The notes under the pieces were generated by a model that did no database searches, was not told the DNA's origin, and saw only the letters and a program-made list of their open reading frames with translations. The position numbers were made by a program, and so were the translations under genes. DNA of 64,000 nt from Heterocephalus glaber (taxonomy: Eukaryota; Chordata; Mammalia; Rodentia; Bathyergidae). Shown here in pieces: positions 46,704 to 58,339 of this stretch; position 1 is the first letter of the stretch; each line of letters begins with the position of its first letter. The DNA lies in the NCBI RefSeq assembly GCF_000247695.1, contig NW_004624732.1:44035207-44099206 (forward strand), read 5' to 3'.

Positions 46704-48390
46704 GTTACCTGTTTCACTGCTATAGTGTTGGAGCAATACTGGGCAGTGGGCATTTGTTGTGGTTTTCCTTCTTCCCCCTATAATTAAAGAGATTGTTCAT
46801 TGGTAACACAGGTCCCAATATGCCCAAATACTGCTATTTGATTTTAGTTCTTAATTAGCAATTTTGAGAAATAGGTATTTAACACCAAGAAAAGTGGATA
46901 TAATTTAATGTATTACAATGTTAATTAAAAATAATAATAATAATGTGAATTTTTATTTATTGTTTGGTTTAAATATAAAGCCAAATTTTGGTTCCATTCA
47001 AAGGAATTTATAATTAAAAGCTCAGGGAAACTCATGAGCTCGTGATTCTTTAAGCATGCCACTACCTCACATTACCATCCCTGTGATGATTGCCCTCTCT
47101 TGCCAACCTGACAGACTTCTGCTCCAAACTCAAATAGCACCTCTTCTTGAAGGCATCCCTAGGTCTAAATAGAGATCTCACAGAATGATGCAAAACTCCT
47201 TCCTCTCTTCTCTGAGCTGTATTAATTGTTTATATATGAGCTTTGCTATATAATTCTACTTCTATTCATGTTGTCTAGCATGATAACTGTCATTTACAAT
47301 TAATTAGTAAATATTGTTTACAACTGATCTTTTAAAAACAATTTGACTGGAGATGTAGGCTTCTGAGAATCAGAATGTCACGACATCACCTCTTAAAATT
47401 GTGGAAGGAATAAAAAGTAACAAAAGTGGGGTTAAGAATTAACATAATTATAATCTATTTAAGTAGTATACTATCTATTTGTCTTTTTGGTATCTATCAA
47501 TTAAATCTTTTCATTTTACAATAGGAATGGTTTTTATTCTATTGTAGGTTTCCATCTATATAAATTTTTCAAGCTAATTGTCATGGAAATGTTTGTTTAC
47601 ATGGACTGTCATGGTATAGTTTTCAGAGCCTTAAGAAATACTTGGCTGAATAATAAAACTGTTAAAAAATGACTTGAGGAAGAAAATGTATCAAAGAAAA
47701 CATAATGTTCCTCAGAATTAAAATTAACTGAAGGAAAACAGTAATCATAAAATAACAGCCCTTTCCTGCTATTGGGATCATCAGCTTTCCTCTCTAGCAG
47801 CTTGCCCTCCTGAGTCTCTCAAATTATGCAAGAGGTTCTCTGAATGGGCAGATTAATTGGACAGGCAAGACTGCCTGATGATTCAAAAATCTCTCTTTTC
47901 AATATGCAAAAAGGCTAATGGGAAAGTTTAAATTGTGAGTAGTGCCTCAGTGTCCCCCTTACAAAGGTTCACCTTGTTTCTATTTCATTACCACCTTGAA
48001 TTATCTATTTAGAGCAGTGGAGGCATGCAGAACCTTCTCATTTCTCATGCTCTGAGGCCCCTCTTAAGACTGATCATTGTCAAGCATTCCTTTCTCTTTG
48101 GGCAATCCAAGGCTAACATCCACCAGGACACAAAAGGTCTCTTTGAGGATGATTTGTGAAGCTATCCTGCCCCCCCCCAAATTACATACTAGGAAATTTC
48201 TAACTACCAAAATGATTGTGTTCCTTTTAGAGAACTCTCTGTGGACCTAACTATAAGAATAGGTTAACAAAGGACAGCTTCCCTTAAGCCCAGGAGGGAA
48301 GAAAGAAAAGACAACTGTGGAAGGAAGTCAAAAGGAGAGCCAATGAAATGAATAGCTCTGGATAGTTTTGCTCCATTCCCAGTGCCTGTC
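46704..48390. other. AT-rich sequence with one L2 scrap
   Basis: Apart from the L2 fragment at 47085-47300, nothing is recognisable. Confidence 0.3.
47085..47300 (+). repeat. L2 LINE fragment
   Basis: TTCTGCTCCAAACTCAAATA, GCACCTCTTCTTGAAGGCAT, CCCTAGGTCTAAATAG and TGAGCTGTATTAATTG fit the L2 3' region (CTCAGCTCAAATGTCACCTC ... AGGCCTTCCCTGA). Confidence 0.5.
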
Positions 48391-48394
48391 TATT

Positions 48395-48595
48395 GATCAT
48401 TTACAAACTATTTGCACAGATTCTTATTTAATTCTCACAACTGACCTGGGAAATTGTTTTTCTGTATTTTTCCTATTGTAAAGGTAGATAAACAGGCTTA
48501 GTTGGTGGCCAAGGTCAAACAGTCAAGTACAGATGGAGCAGGGTCTGAAACCAGGTCTTTTCGTAGAGAGCTTTGGTGCTCACCCCACAGCTAAG
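48395..48595 (-). repeat. MIR SINE
   Basis: TTAATTCTCACAACTGACCT, CCTATTGTAAAGGTAGATAA, ACAGGCTTAGTTGGTGGC, AAGGTCAAACAGTCAAGT and CTGAAACCAGGTCTTTTCG form a reversed MIR. Confidence 0.65.
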
Positions 48596-48782
48596 CTTCT
48601 CGTGTTAAGCAGAGAGCTACCTTCACTAGAATCTGCTTTGTATCATAGACTTTTTTGAAGCAGTCTAAGACTCCTTTACTAACTGTATTTTATTGATGAG
48701 AAAATGACACCTGAATTCTCAGTTTAAATGTTCTGCTATTGGTGTACTTAGCTTTAGGACAAAAAAGCCAAATCCTGCCTGA

Positions 48783-49200
48783 TGTCTATGTAAATAGGGA
48801 AGCGTGGAGGGGGTGAAGGGCACACAGGTAATGGGGAAAAAATAAGAACCAAGATACATCATGTGCAGGTACAAGCACCCAATGATAAATATAAATGTAT
48901 NNNNNNNNNNNNNNNNNNNNNNNNNNNNNNNNNNNNNNNNNNNNNNNNNNNNNNNNNNNNNNNNNNNNNNNNNNNNNNNNNNNNNNNNNNNNNNNNNNNN
49001 CAAAAAAAAAAAAAAAACCTGCAACCCCCATTTAGCAGGAGCTTAGAGAAAAATTTACAACTCACATAAGAAATGAAACCACCACCAAGGGAGAAAAAAT
49101 AAGAACCAAGATACATCATGTGCAGGTACAAGCACCCAATGATAAATATAAATGTATTGTATACCTAAAATGTACCAATAAAAGAACTAAAAAAAAAAAA
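48783..49200 (+). mobile_element. L1 3' end containing an assembly gap and a repeated segment
   Basis: The left part (48783-48900: GTAAATAGGGAAGCGTGGAG, GGGGAAAAAATAAGAACCAA) runs into the gap. To the right are a poly-A stretch (49002-49017), about 80 bp of other sequence, and a second copy of the same segment (about 49093-49157), continuing to a complete tail AAAATGTACCAATAAAAG plus poly-A. Flanks AAAAGCCAAATCCTG (48766-48780) and AAAGCAAAATCCTG (after the final poly-A) look like one target duplication around the whole unit. Confidence 0.8.
48901..49000. other. Assembly gap (100 N)
   Basis: Exactly 100 N residues, the usual placeholder for a gap of unknown size. ORFs crossing it are meaningless. 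Confidence 0.99.
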
Positions 49201-49257
49201 AAAGCAAAATCCTGACACAATGTCCATATTGGCAGTTTCATGAAGAAATTGAGAGAA

Positions 49258-49662
49258 GTAACTCTATTAGTTATTTTTCTTGTTGCTGGGACAAAATACC
49301 AGACAACCAAAGTTAAAGGGGAAAGGTTTATTTAGCTCACAGTTTGTAGAGGTTTCAGTCTATAGTTGGCTGGCTCCAAGGCAGGGTGGCACATGGCAGA
49401 GGAACATCACTGAAGAGAAACAGTTCATGGCGCCCACATGGTAGCAAAAGCAACAAGGGACTGTAATAGTGTCTTCATGCCCCTTTTACCTTATTCAGAC
49501 TACTTAGGGTGGAAGCCCTCACACCCTTAATTATAGTGCCCTCAGGCCTGGCATTGCACCCTGAAACAATCACACTCTAAATTCAGCCACTTCTGAAAAA
49601 GCCTTACCTAAAACTGCAGGAGGCTTTGGGGGACATCTAAACACAAGATATAACAACAAATT
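49258..49662 (-). mobile_element. Rodent MaLR solo LTR (MT/ORR1-like)
   Basis: Reversed LTR: TAGTTATTTTTCTTGTTGCT, GGGACAAAATACCAGACAAC, GGTTTATTTAGCTCACAGTT, a GGCAGGGTGGCACATGGC middle, and an AGATATAACAACA end. The wording TTGTTGCTGTGACAAAATACC and TTTATTTTGGCTCACAGTTT is characteristic of rodent ERVL-MaLR LTRs. No internal region is present. Confidence 0.8.
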
Positions 49663-49799
49663 TCACTGAAAGCCTGTGGTCTTCACAGGCTTAGTGCTGT
49701 ATGATGAGAAATGAAGCTTGCAATGTTGACCCCGAGCAACTGCAAAATTCCTGTGAGCTTCCATTTGTTTATCTCAACTTCATTGAATACTCTTATATT

Positions 49800-49877
49800 T
49801 ACGGAGCTCAGTAGTAGAGTGCTTGGCTACCATGCAAGAGACCCTAGGTTCAATCCTTGGCACTGGAAAAAAAAAAG
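49800..49877 (+). repeat. Old ID SINE, 5' end eroded
   Basis: GGAGCTCAGTAGTAGAGTGC, TTGGCTACCATGCAAGAGAC, CCTAGGTTCAATCCTTGGCA and a poly-A tail. Confidence 0.75.
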
Positions 49878-49989
49878 AATTCTACACTGTCTAAAGCAAT
49901 ACTTGTATCTGCTAAGTCTTTTGTAATTATAGTTCTCCAAAAAGAAAGGTACTCACAGTTGCGTTGTAACAAAAATGTTTCACATATAG

Positions 49990-50082
49990 GACTGGGGGTA
50001 AAATTAAATGGTAAAGTGTGTTCAGCAACCACCAAGCCCTGAATTCAATCCCCAGTACAAGAAACAGAAAACAAACAAACAA
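49990..50082 (+). repeat. Old ID SINE
   Basis: GACTGGGGGTAAAATTAAAT, GGTAAAGTGTGTTCAGCAAC, CCTGAATTCAATCCCCAGTA and an (AAAC)n-like tail. Confidence 0.7.
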
Positions 50083-50089
50083 CCCTCAA

Positions 50090-51155
50090 AAAGACAAACA
50101 GCCAAAATGTTCTATGCAAACATGGTACATCACCTAGTCTACCTCCTCAGCAAAACTAATGTTGCTTCTATAGATGAATCCTTACAAAAATCCACTTAAG
50201 ACTTTAAAAGAAGTAACTGCATTTCTTGGGAAAGAACAGGATGGTATACCCACTGGCTCTGTGATATATCGATGTGGCTTTCATTTTATTCAAAAGTCAC
50301 TAATAGAATTATATGTCTTCTCAGGCCTCCTACTATCCTTCACTGCAGGATATATTAGTCATGTCAGACCCAAATTTACCTCTATCCCACACAAACCTTG
50401 TCTTATCTTGCTGATGGTTACCGTAAACTACTGACATCAGCAAAGCTTTGTCAGGAATCTGAGGTAATCAAAAACTCCAAAGAAGTTGAAGAAAATGCAT
50501 CCCGGATTATTTTAGGCTTCTTCCTCTTTCATATAGTTCATGTTCCTCAACTGAGTCATTGCTAAAACGGCTTAAAGCCTACATTGGATTCAGTGCTTGT
50601 AGAAGGCTTATTTAGTCATGTTCCCTTTCACGTACTTCACTTGGGCTGTGGTGAGTTTTGCCTCACTAATTTTACAATTTAATCAATATCTGGATCTCAG
50701 TAATGGGGGTTGATGGTGCTCTGCATAATTAGTGGCTATTTGAGAAATGAAATTGTTCATCCAGTGGACAAAACTTGTGCCCTGGTATAACTTTTGCAAA
50801 TGTTGTCAAACATTTTCAGGTATATCAAATTATAAATTTCTGGTTTGTATTGGGGTCCTTCCACAGGTCCTTATTTTTAATCACTCTTGGCATTTTCTGT
50901 CTTGTCACCAACTTGTTCTTCTACCCAGCTAATAACTGGGTTCACTGGGAGACAAGATGTTGCTAACAGCCTTTCTTCAGAGGAGTTTCATGTTGTCTTG
51001 TTGTTTTACTGGATTTCAGACTGTGCCAGGCTCTGGAATTAGTGTTCTCAGTCTCTCCCACATTGTTGATGGGAAACCAGTCCTTGGATAAGTGCATTGT
51101 TGAAGTATATACAAGAATCTTGCTAACTCCCAGAAGAGGGGCATTTCTAGGCTTA
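50090..51155. other. Non-coding sequence, nothing recognised
   Basis: The 86-aa ORF at 50174-50434 (+) has a hydrophobic C-terminal half but no recognisable domain, start context or splice support. It may derive from an old retroelement. Confidence 0.3.
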
Positions 51156-51159
51156 AAGT

Positions 51160-51370
51160 TTTAGAGAATATTGTCTTAAGCAGGTGATACTTGAGTTATG
51201 TTCTGAAAGGTAACAAAAAATAGAGGGAAATTTGTCCATGCAGATGCAACTGGAAGAGAAGTGAGAGAGATGATGAAATAGGAGGCAAGGATATTTCAGC
51301 TCATGAAAGCTTTGTAGGTAAAGCTAAGGAATATGATGTATATCTGGAATGTTTGGAGGAACCATAAATA
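51160..51370 (-). repeat. L2 LINE fragment
   Basis: CAGGTGATACTTGAGTTATG, TTCTGAAAGGTAACAAAAAA, GGAAATTTGTCCATGCAGAT and CATGAAAGCTTTGTAGGTAA follow the reversed L2 order (GGTGACATTTGAGCTGAGACCTGAA and onward). Confidence 0.45.
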
Positions 51371-51389
51371 AACTAGGAAGTAGGGCTCT

Positions 51390-51575
51390 GAGCCAAGTAT
51401 GGTGGCACATACCTGTAATCCCAGCCCTGAGGGAGGCTGAAACAAGCAGATAGCAAGTTCAAGTCCTGCCAGGCAATTTACTGAGAACTTGTCTCAAAAT
51501 AAAAAAGGCTAAATATATAGCTCAGTAGTAAAACCAACCTGAGTTTTGGCAACCAAACAAATTCTGGGGACACAA
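51390..51575 (+). repeat. B1-dID composite SINE
   Basis: B1 part GAGCCAAGTATGGTGGCACA, TACCTGTAATCCCAGCCCTG, AGGGAGGCTGAAACAAGC; then TTGTCTCAAAATAAAAAAGG joined to an ID part TAAATATATAGCTCAGTAGT with an A-rich end. The ID half is the more diverged. Confidence 0.8.
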
Positions 51576-51639
51576 AAAGTAGAGTTTTGGCATGATCAAA
51601 CTTGTGCTAGTTAATCCATTAAATATTTACTGAGAAAAC

Positions 51640-53830
51640 TTTCAGGCTAAAATCAGGAACAAAACAAGGATGCCCACTATCACCACTCCTGTTCAATATA
51701 GTTCTGGACACATTAGCCACAGCAATTAGAAAAGACAAAGAAATAAAAGTAATAAAGATAGGAAAAGAAGAAGTTAAACTGTCATTATTTGCTGATGATA
51801 TAATATTTTACATAGAAGACCCAAAAAACCCCACCAGAAAACTTCTAGACTTAAGTGATAGATTCAATAGAGTAGCGGGATACAAGGTCAACCTTCAAAA
51901 AAACAATAGCCTTCTTGTACACAAATAATAGCCTCACTGAGAGAGAAATTAGGGAAACAATTCCTTTTACAATAGCATCCAAAAAAATGAAATATCTGGG
52001 AATCAATCTAACAAAGGAAGTGAAAGACCTCTATACTGAAAACTACAGAACTCTGAAAAAAGAGATTGAAGAGGATACAAGAAAATGGAAAAACATCCCT
52101 TGCTCCTGGTTAGGAAGAACCAATATAGTGAAAATGGCCATACTCCCAAAACTACTATATAGATTCAATGCAATGCCAATTGAAATTCCAACAATATACT
52201 TCACAGAACTAGAGAAAACAATCCAAAAATTCATTTGGAACCGTAAGAGACCTAGAATAGCTAAAGCAATTCTAAGCAACAGAGACATGGCTGGGGATAT
52301 CACAATCCCCAACTTGAAACTATACTACAAAGCTACTGTGATAAAATCAGCATGGTACTGGCAAAGGAACAGACCTGAGGATCAGTGGAATAGATTAGAA
52401 GATGCAGAAACAACTCCAAACATGCTCAGCCACCTCATCTTTGGCAAAGGAGCTAACCATCATCATTGGAGGAAAGATAGCCTATCTAATAAATGATGTT
52501 GGAAAAACTGGATTTCAACCTGCCAAAGATTAAAACTAGACCCATACATATCACTATGCACTAAACTAAGATTGAAGTGGATTAAAGATCTAAATATTAA
52601 GACAGAAACACTAAACTTGCTGGAAGATAAGTTAGGTGGAACTCTTGAAGATATTGGCATAGGAAAATACTTCATGAACAAAACCTCAGCAGCACAGGAA
52701 CTAGCAGAAAGAATCAACAACTGGGATCTTATCTTATTAAAAAGCTTCTGCACTGCAAAAGAAACCACCAACAGAGCTAACAGATAACCTACAATATAAG
52801 AAAATATTTTTAGCAGCTGTACCTCAGACAAAGGAGTACTATCTAGAATATATAAAGAGTTGAAAAAAATCAGACCCCCCAAATTCAAAGACCCAATTCA
52901 AAAATGGGCATCTGAAATGAACAGACATTTCTCAGACAAAGAAGTAAAAGCAGCAAATAAATATATGAAAAAATGTTCAGCATCACTCATCATTCGAGAG
53001 ATGCAAATGAAAATAACACTGAGATTCCACCTCACCCCAGAAAGAATGGCTGCTATCAAGAAATCAACAAATAACAAATGCTGGTGGGGTTGTAGGGAGA
53101 AAGGAACCCTTCTCCATTGTTGGTGGGAGTGCAGGCTGGTGCAACCACTGTGGAAGTCAGTATGGAGATACCTCAAAGAACTAGGACTAGAGGTCCCATT
53201 TGACCCAGCTATTTCCCTGCTGGGGATCTTCCCCAAAGAATTAAAAGAATCACATCACAGTGATATATGTGCACCCATGTTCATAGCAGCACAGTTTGTA
53301 ATAGCTAAAGCTTGGAAGCAGCCCAAGTGCCCATCAACTGGAGACTGGATAAAGAAAATGTGTTATTTTTTAAATATAAAATGGAGTACTACTCAGCCAT
53401 AAAGAATGAAAAACTAGAGACATTTATAGCTAAATGGATGCACATCGAGGCCATACTCTTAAGTGAAATAAATAGGGCACACATTTGTAAATACCAAATA
53501 GTTTCTCTAGTGTGACAAACTGGTAGTGTAAACAAGGGTTAAAATGATTAAAATGAATAATTGATCGTTTGAAATAGGAAAAGAGGTCCAAAGACGAAGG
53601 AGTGAAGGGAGGGGAAGGGGAAAGGAAAAGAGGGAAAGAAAAAACTATGAGAAAAAAAATGGAAATGAAATCTATGTAAATAGGGAAGGGCAGAGGGGGC
53701 GAAGGGCACACAGCTAATGGGGAAAAAAATAAGAACCAAGATATATCATGTACAGGTATAAACACCCAATGATAAATGTAAGCAAATTGTATACCTAAAA
53801 TGTACCAATAAAAGAACCAAAAAAAAAGAA
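51640..53830 (+). mobile_element. 5'-truncated L1, relatively young
   Basis: Starts inside the ORF2 reverse transcriptase and runs through the ORF2 C-terminus, the 3' UTR (AAATAGGGAAGGGCAGAGGG, GGGGAAAAAAATAAGAACCA, ACCTAAAATGTACCAATAAA) and poly-A to about 53828. A possible imperfect target duplication is AAATATTTACTGA (51621-51633) with AAATATACTGA near 53828. It is about 2.2 kb and is the longest ORF2-bearing L1 here. Its 3' 1.4 kb is homologous to the reversed copy at 26.67-28.05 kb. Confidence 0.95.
51645..53402 (+). pseudogene. L1 ORF2 fragment: reverse transcriptase to C-terminus, frameshifted
   Basis: ORF2 protein is the L1 endonuclease/reverse transcriptase. The first frame reads [20 protein letters not shown] and reaches the catalytic FADD at 51788-51799 (RT motif C). 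The frame breaks at about 51890-51940. The next open block (51915-52496, 193 aa) contains [38 protein letters not shown] and [11 protein letters not shown], the RT thumb and linker. Further blocks are 52572-52787 (WIKDLNIKTETLNLLEDKLG) and 52860-53402. The last carries CWWGCREKGTLLHCWWEC, a C-x3-C-x7-H-x4-C knuckle, then [20 protein letters not shown]. The endonuclease domain and the first RT motifs are absent, so it is inactive. Confidence 0.95.
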
Positions 53831-54429
53831 ATATACTGAAATCTCCTTGAGGGTAGTAACTCACATAAGTGGGTTTACAAGAATTACAAGTTCCCTTCCC
53901 TTAAAAAGGAACTTACAGGTTTAGTAGGTTTAGGCACACATACAAAACAAAGAATAGATATGAACACAAAAAAGAATCAAAAGAACAATTTTGGACAAAT
54001 CTAGACAGATGAGATGTGTTAGAAAGTGACAAACCACAAGGATTGTTAAAGGTATGGTACAAAGGGGAAGAGATGAGCTGTTTCTTTAGCACATAGTCTT
54101 TCAACCCTTTTAAAGGAAATGTGTCCATATAAGAGTTAAGATTGTGATGACATAATGTTAAAGCAAGACATATATGAAGAGTATCAAGAAATATCTTTAA
54201 AGAACATAAAAGCTGTCATCTTTTTATCCCTTAACCCTCCATCAGCCATCAGGAATTGTGCAATTCCCTGCTGCATTAGAAGCAGGAAGCACCTTGGATG
54301 AGATGCGGACCAGTGGGATCAGCCAAGGGCTACTAGGGCAATTGTGGAAATTTAATGGACAACTGACATAAAGAAGAGAAAATAGTGCTGGAGAAAGAGG
54401 GACAAGATGAAGAAATACTGGGGGGCATA

Positions 54430-54900
54430 ACTCAGAAGACCGGGTGACCCCTTTAGAGACCTAGCAGGGTGGCTCTCTGAGAGGTCAGATGACACAGGTC
54501 AGTTTTTGTAGGGGAGAGAGTTGGAGATATAGCCATGTTCATTTTGGACATGTCATTTGATATGCCTTGAATACGATCAGGGGTGATGCCCAGAATTTGT
54601 TTGAATGGGCAGCCTTGTGCCACACAGAAATCTGACTTGGATGATGGAGGTTCGAGTTGTGGTAGGTAAGCAGGAATTGAAGTTGTGGGTGTTGGAAACA
54701 TCACGGAAGCACAGTGATGGTAATGAGAAGACCAGAGAGCCCAAAGAGGCCCTGGGAAATGCTGCTGCTTAAAGTTTGAGTGAAAAAGCAAATCTTGGTC
54801 AGTGGGTAGAAGGAAAACCGAAAAGAATGTGGTTAGGGAGTTAAAAGAGTAGTTTTAAGGAGGAAGTCATCAGTGGAATTAAAAGCTGTCTCTTCCATGT
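54430..54900 (-). repeat. L2 LINE fragment, diverged
   Basis: GAGAGTTGGAGATATAGCCA, TGTTCATTTTGGACATGTCA, TTTGATATGCCTTGAATACG and ACCAGAGAGCCCAAAGAG resemble the reversed L2 interior (TTTTGGACATGTTAAGTTTGAGGTGCC). The 112-aa minus ORF covers this repeat and is not a gene. Confidence 0.45.
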
Positions 54901-54904
54901 GTAA

Positions 54905-56120
54905 AGATGTGCTGTGATTTTCAAAACAAATTAAATAACATTAGGTGGGACTGTTATTGCTAGAAACATGCAATAACTGACTAATGGCATATAAAAATAC
55001 CACAAAGCTTAGAGGAAAAGCACATTAAACTAGGCTTTCAGGATGATATACCATCTTCTAGGAAAAAACAAAGGATGGCATGCTAGGCGTCTTTGAAAAA
55101 GACACAGCATTGAGTTTTGTTTTTCTAGTAAAGAGAGGAGAGACGTGCAGTGAATTATCCCCTTGCTTTCTCACCTGCACTTTTGGGTCCTACTCGTGGT
55201 GGGGGGTTGGGGGGGGCAAGCATGGAGTAATGGGGCAGAACAGAGCTCTTGTTGGCTGAGAACCTATCCCAGTCCCTGGTCTCACCAGCTCCCAGTTTTA
55301 GGCCACTGGCTACCAAGGCAATATATCAAAACACACAGCAGTTGACTCACTCCTGTCTTGCCTTATCCACAGAACTCCCCAATCCCTTCCCAAATCAGTG
55401 ACCTAAGTACATTGCAGGAATTATTAGCCAATTTCACAGGAGATTTGGAGTTGGAAAAGGTTATGATCATACCAAAGTAATGAATCCAGGGAACAGGCAT
55501 ATCTCATGCAGTTCTATTACTGCATTAAGTTGAAAAAAATCTGCCCCCAAATTTTAAAATGTCTTGGACATTTCCTCCCTGAAGCAAGGTTTTGGTTCCC
55601 ACATAACACCATTTTCCTTTGCTTTCTGATTCTTCCATTATCTTGGCCTTCCCTCTGACACTGGTTTCCAATTTGTGTTTTCCTTTCTCATTTTCCTCTT
55701 CTTAGCGCTGACAGGAGCCACAAACCTGTAACCATAATGTCTGACTCACTTGGTGCTTCTCCTGTTAATAGACACCATGGGGGATGGGAGGCAGGAAAAG
55801 TACTCTTTACAGGAAATCAGACAATAATGCCTGTACTTTAGTGCCCTTTGAAACAAGAATTTAATTATCCTAATTAAAAAGATTACCTTATAGAAGACAT
55901 TTGGGAAAAAAAGTAGGCAGTTTGTCTATTTCCTGATGACATTCATCTCAAAACCTAATGGGTTAAAAAAAACAAACAAACCTAATGGATTGTTTCTTCT
56001 GATATTTGTTTTATCTGTTAAAGTCCATGTACCAAGAGAATGCTTACGTTAGAAACGGATCTTGAGTTTTTGACCCCGACCAGAGAGATCTAGTGGTCAA
56101 AGCCTGGGCATGACTTGTTC
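54905..56120. other. Non-coding sequence, nothing recognised
   Basis: A G-rich run at 55198-55217 (GGTGGGGGGTTGGGGGGGGC) could form a G-quadruplex. Otherwise nothing supportable. Confidence 0.3.
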
Positions 56121-56125
56121 TGAGG

Positions 56126-56578
56126 GTGTATTAGTCTCCTAGGGTTGCTGGAACAGAAGTATCATAAACTGGGTGACTGAAAACACCATAGATTTTTCCG
56201 CCAACAATTCTGGAGACTCAAAGTCCAAAATAGAGGGGTTGACAGTGATAGTTCCTCTGCAGGGCTCTAAAGGAAAATGTTTTCTATCCTTTCTGTCCCA
56301 GCTTCTGCTGACCTCTGCCAGTGGCTGCCATTCCTTGGTTTGTAGATGTGCCACTTCAGTCTCTACCTTCTGTCTTCATATACGGCCTCTCCCTGTGTGT
56401 GTTTGTATCCAAACTTCCTGCTTCTTATGAGGACACCTGTCATAGTGATTAGCCTACCCAAATGCTCTCATCTAACATGGTATCTCCAGAGTACACTTTT
56501 CCAAAGAAGGTCATCTACACACATATTAGGCATTAGCACGTCAAAATATCTTTTGAGGGAAGACACAATTGAACGCCC
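56126..56578 (-). mobile_element. Ancient ERVL-MaLR LTR (MLT1-like)
   Basis: Reversed LTR from TGTATTAGTCTCCTAGGGTT and AAACTGGGTGACTGAAAACA through CAATTCTGGAGACTCAAAGT, GCCATTCCTTGGTTTGTAGA, TTATGAGGACACCTGTCATA, to CAAAATATCTTTTGAGGGAA and GACACAATTGAACGCCCA. This is the well-known reversed MLT1/MST layout (TTAGTCCGTTCGGGCTGC ... GTTCTGGAGGCTGG). Nearly full length, with no internal sequence. Overlapping ORFs at 56139-56811 are read-through of this repeat. Confidence 0.85.
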
Positions 56579-56579
56579 A

Positions 56580-58335
56580 CGAGGTGGATCAGGCACCATC
56601 ACCTTTCTGTCCCATTTCTCCTTCCACCTCCTCTACCTGCCTTTCATTTGGGAATGCTTCTACCTCCTTATTTCTCCAGGGACCCAAGAGGGCCCATTTT
56701 CTGGAGGAATCACCTGAAATTCAACCCTTTGATTATTTTCGTCCAATAAAAGCATACTTGCCTATCTTCCTCCCCCTCCGAGCTCAACTCTTCGCTATAT
56801 TGGTAAATTAATCCAAGGGAGGTGATAATAGGTAAAAACAGACAAATACCATCCCTCCCAGGTACTTGCATTCATCAGCCACTATCTGGAAACAGTACTT
56901 TATCCCAAGGGAGCAAGTGGAAATGTTGTAATGGGTAAGATTTTCTTTTTTGGTAAACAGGTCTTTCTGGGTGCCTTGAATCATAGCTGTCTCCTCCATC
57001 TGTGCAAAGAATGGGCCCGTTTCTCTGTGACTCTGTGAAGGGGAAGCCATCGCAGCAGACGATTTTATCTATCTTTGAATTGGTTGCATTTATTCATTCA
57101 CTGATTGTAAGTGTGTCAGAAGAGATTCTCTCCTCACAAGGAAGTCCATCTAGTGAAAGAATTTTATTTCAGAAAATGCCAACCTGGGCAGAAAGCATGA
57201 GGAATATAAGCTCATTTTAAGCCAAGGATAATTTTCAAAGAATGAACATGTGAGAGGGAGGGAATTTGGTTGCTAGGAAAATAGAATAAAATAAACATAA
57301 TCTCTCTCCCCTCTTGGTTTTTCTCTTTGGGGTGGGCTGAGCTTGCCAGTCTTACTGGGGGAGCCTGTTCTTCCCATCTCGTGGTGACAGAGGACAGTGA
57401 TGCCTGCACGTCTATCTCACAGGTGTGGGATCTCCTTGCCAGCTTAGTGAGACTTTGGAGGAATCTCCCACAGTGGTTGTAAAGAGAAAAGGAGAGAGAT
57501 AATAGTTCACTGGCATCAATAATCTGTTTCCTCCAACCGACTGAAAGTCAGAATAATAGCCTCAGCACTTGCCCTCCTACACCTCCTCCCCTGGCTCCGC
57601 CGCTGTCAGATTCTCTTCCCTTCTCCACAACTGGGAACTCTAGGGAGCAGATTGTTTTGGCTGGAATTAGCCGGGCACAGATGGTACCACCTGCTGCATG
57701 TTCCTTACTTCTTATTGGCTTCTCTCTCAGCGCTGCGAATTTTTGTATTTTTTAGAAGTTTAGAGGAAGGGGAAATGGCTAAGGCCCTTGCTCACGCCTG
57801 ATTCTACCCCAGCTGTTTCAAGCAAACTGGCAGTGGTGGGGATTGTGCTGGGACAAGGTGCTTGGGGAAGGTGCTTCCTTGGTAATGTGCCACAGTGGCA
57901 TCCTGTTTGCCGTGTCTAGTGCTTTAGTTTCCAAAATACAAACTTTCTTTGGGCCAAAAAATTTCTGCTTTCCAGTCTGACAGATCTGCGTGCGACCAGA
58001 CACCAGGCAGGTGGTCTTAACAGAGTCTGAGATATGAGGTTTCACTCATTCTCAAATCACAGGAGTACAGAATGCCATGTTACTGTCCTCTTTCAGGGGA
58101 AAAAAGTATGGCTAGGCCATAAACAGGTTTGTAGGAATAATAACCCATGAATCCTCAGGCTTCCAACAGTGTGACATTCCAAGATTAATAAAGTCAGTTT
58201 TCTCACCTATAAAAACATGGCACTGGACCAAAGTTCCCCAAGAAGTCCTGCTCTTCAAAAGTCTCTGAATTCCCTACTTCTCGGACTTCACCTTTCACCC
58301 TTATCCTACTGTTTTGTTAGTCTTCTTTTTATTTG
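56580..58335. other. Non-coding sequence; locally GC-richer at 57.5-57.75 kb
   Basis: No exon is supported. 57590-57740 has several CpGs and the E-box-like words CAGATGG and CACCTGC close together (57675-57695), so it may be a regulatory element. This is inference. Confidence 0.3.
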
Positions 58336-58339
58336 CGAA

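Noticed and set aside
48719..49131. ORFs with X runs
   Set aside because: They cross the 100-N gap and poly-A; no real reading frame.
50174..50434. 86-aa ORF considered as a retroviral pol-like or membrane protein fragment
   Set aside because: No conserved motif could be identified; resemblance was too vague.
54453..54791. 112-aa minus-strand ORF
   Set aside because: Falls in a diverged L2 fragment with no recognisable protein domain in this frame.
56139..56811. Cluster of overlapping ORFs (71-123 aa) on both strands
   Set aside because: Explained by the MLT1-like LTR and adjacent sequence.
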